Origin: Anaerotardibacter muris
GTDB taxonomy: Bacteria; Actinomycetota; Coriobacteriia; Coriobacteriales; Eggerthellaceae
Direction: 5' to 3'
Assembly: GCF_943192915.1 (NCBI RefSeq)
Contig: NZ_CALPCD010000004.1
Location: 62,001-126,000, forward strand
DNA: 64,000 nucleotides
Part shown: positions 63,872-64,000 of the stretch, piece after piece
How the letters are laid out: the number at the start of each line of letters is the position of its first letter
Position numbering within the stretch: the stretch's first letter is position 1
Made by a program: the position numbers and the translations under genes
Notes under the pieces: generated by a model
What the model was told of the DNA's origin: nothing
The model's input: the letters and a program-made list of their open reading frames with translations, nothing else
The model's database searches: none

Positions 63872-64000
63872 TGTCCTATCGAGTTGAATACACCTCAAAA
63901 GCACTCAAGCAACTCAAAAAGATGGATAAGTTCGACGCATCGCTTATTACCTCATGGATCGGTGAAAAGCTAGACGGATGCGTCGATCCGCGCGTATTCG
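63871..64000 (+). CDS. RelE/ParE-type toxin (partial at window edge)
   Basis: The visible 43 residues (SYRVEYTSKALKQLKKMDK...) match the N-terminus of RelE/ParE-superfamily toxins. The gene is cut by the window end. It is coupled to the antitoxin by a TAATG overlap. Confidence 0.85.
   Translation, partial: MSYRVEYTSKALKQLKKMDKFDASLITSWIGEKLDGCVDPRVF

Overview
The window looks like a chromosomal segment of an anaerobic actinobacterium of class Coriobacteriia, most likely family Eggerthellaceae (inference). Pointers are the moderately high G+C, a menaquinone-type sdhCAB/frdCAB operon next to a membrane-bound uptake [NiFe] hydrogenase, a Gram-positive-type fabK fatty-acid operon, a fused AccDA carboxyltransferase and a Lys/Ala-rich RpoD N-terminus. 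There is no prophage, CRISPR array or intact insertion sequence. About 55 protein genes and one tRNA are supported.

Layout. 1-4600: a VanRS-like two-component pair and a hybrid sensor kinase. 4600-7620: a multi-pass membrane protein coupled to a patatin-like lipase, and a secreted protein made of cell-wall-binding repeats. 7617-11581: tRNA-Val(CAC), a hotdog thioesterase and the succinate dehydrogenase/fumarate reductase operon. 11849-20635: a nine-gene fatty-acid operon read right to left (degV, marR/fabT-like, acpP, fabK, fabD, fabG, fabF, fabZ, accDA). 20800-28224: a zinc-ribbon protein, rlmKL, rpoD, a PAP2 phosphatase, a glycosyltransferase, a DUF2510 protein and a YgjP-like metallopeptidase. 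28250-32965: a nucleotidyltransferase, a RelB-PIN toxin-antitoxin pair, DUF488, an AGCS symporter and cysteine synthase. 33014-38090: radical SAM/SPASM protein, metK and priA. 38388-43459: an ATP-grasp-like protein, a DUF1461 protein, gltX and a four-cluster ferredoxin protein. 43613-49515: thioesterase, mfd, nth and a YczE-like membrane protein. 49563-54380: [NiFe] hydrogenase structural genes and maturation protease. 54679-63534: pheA, a MutY-like glycosylase, an Rrf2 regulator, a degenerate AAA+ protein, a HAD phosphatase and a heterodimeric ABC exporter. 63656-64000: a RelBE-type pair cut by the window edge.

How the genes fit together. The hydrogenase (HyaABC plus protease) can feed electrons from H2 into the quinone pool and the SdhCAB/FrdCAB complex can pass them to fumarate, a plausible anaerobic respiratory chain. 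The fatty-acid operon puts a DegV lipid-binding protein and a MarR repressor ahead of the elongation enzymes. That arrangement resembles the streptococcal FabT operon, and a 29-bp dyad overlaps the -35 box of its promoter.

The most interesting items are: (i) a multi-copy GGGGACAGG/TGTCCCGGACA palindromic repeat family lying at stop codons; (ii) an AccDA whose extra N-terminal domain resembles the N-terminal domain of biotin carboxylase; (iii) the fatty-acid operon operator; (iv) an operon with a Walker-A-less AAA+ protein, an Rrf2 regulator and a MutY-like enzyme without its Fe-S cysteines; (v) an FlpD/MvhD-like domain between two ferredoxin modules. All assignments were made by reading the sequence; no database search was run.
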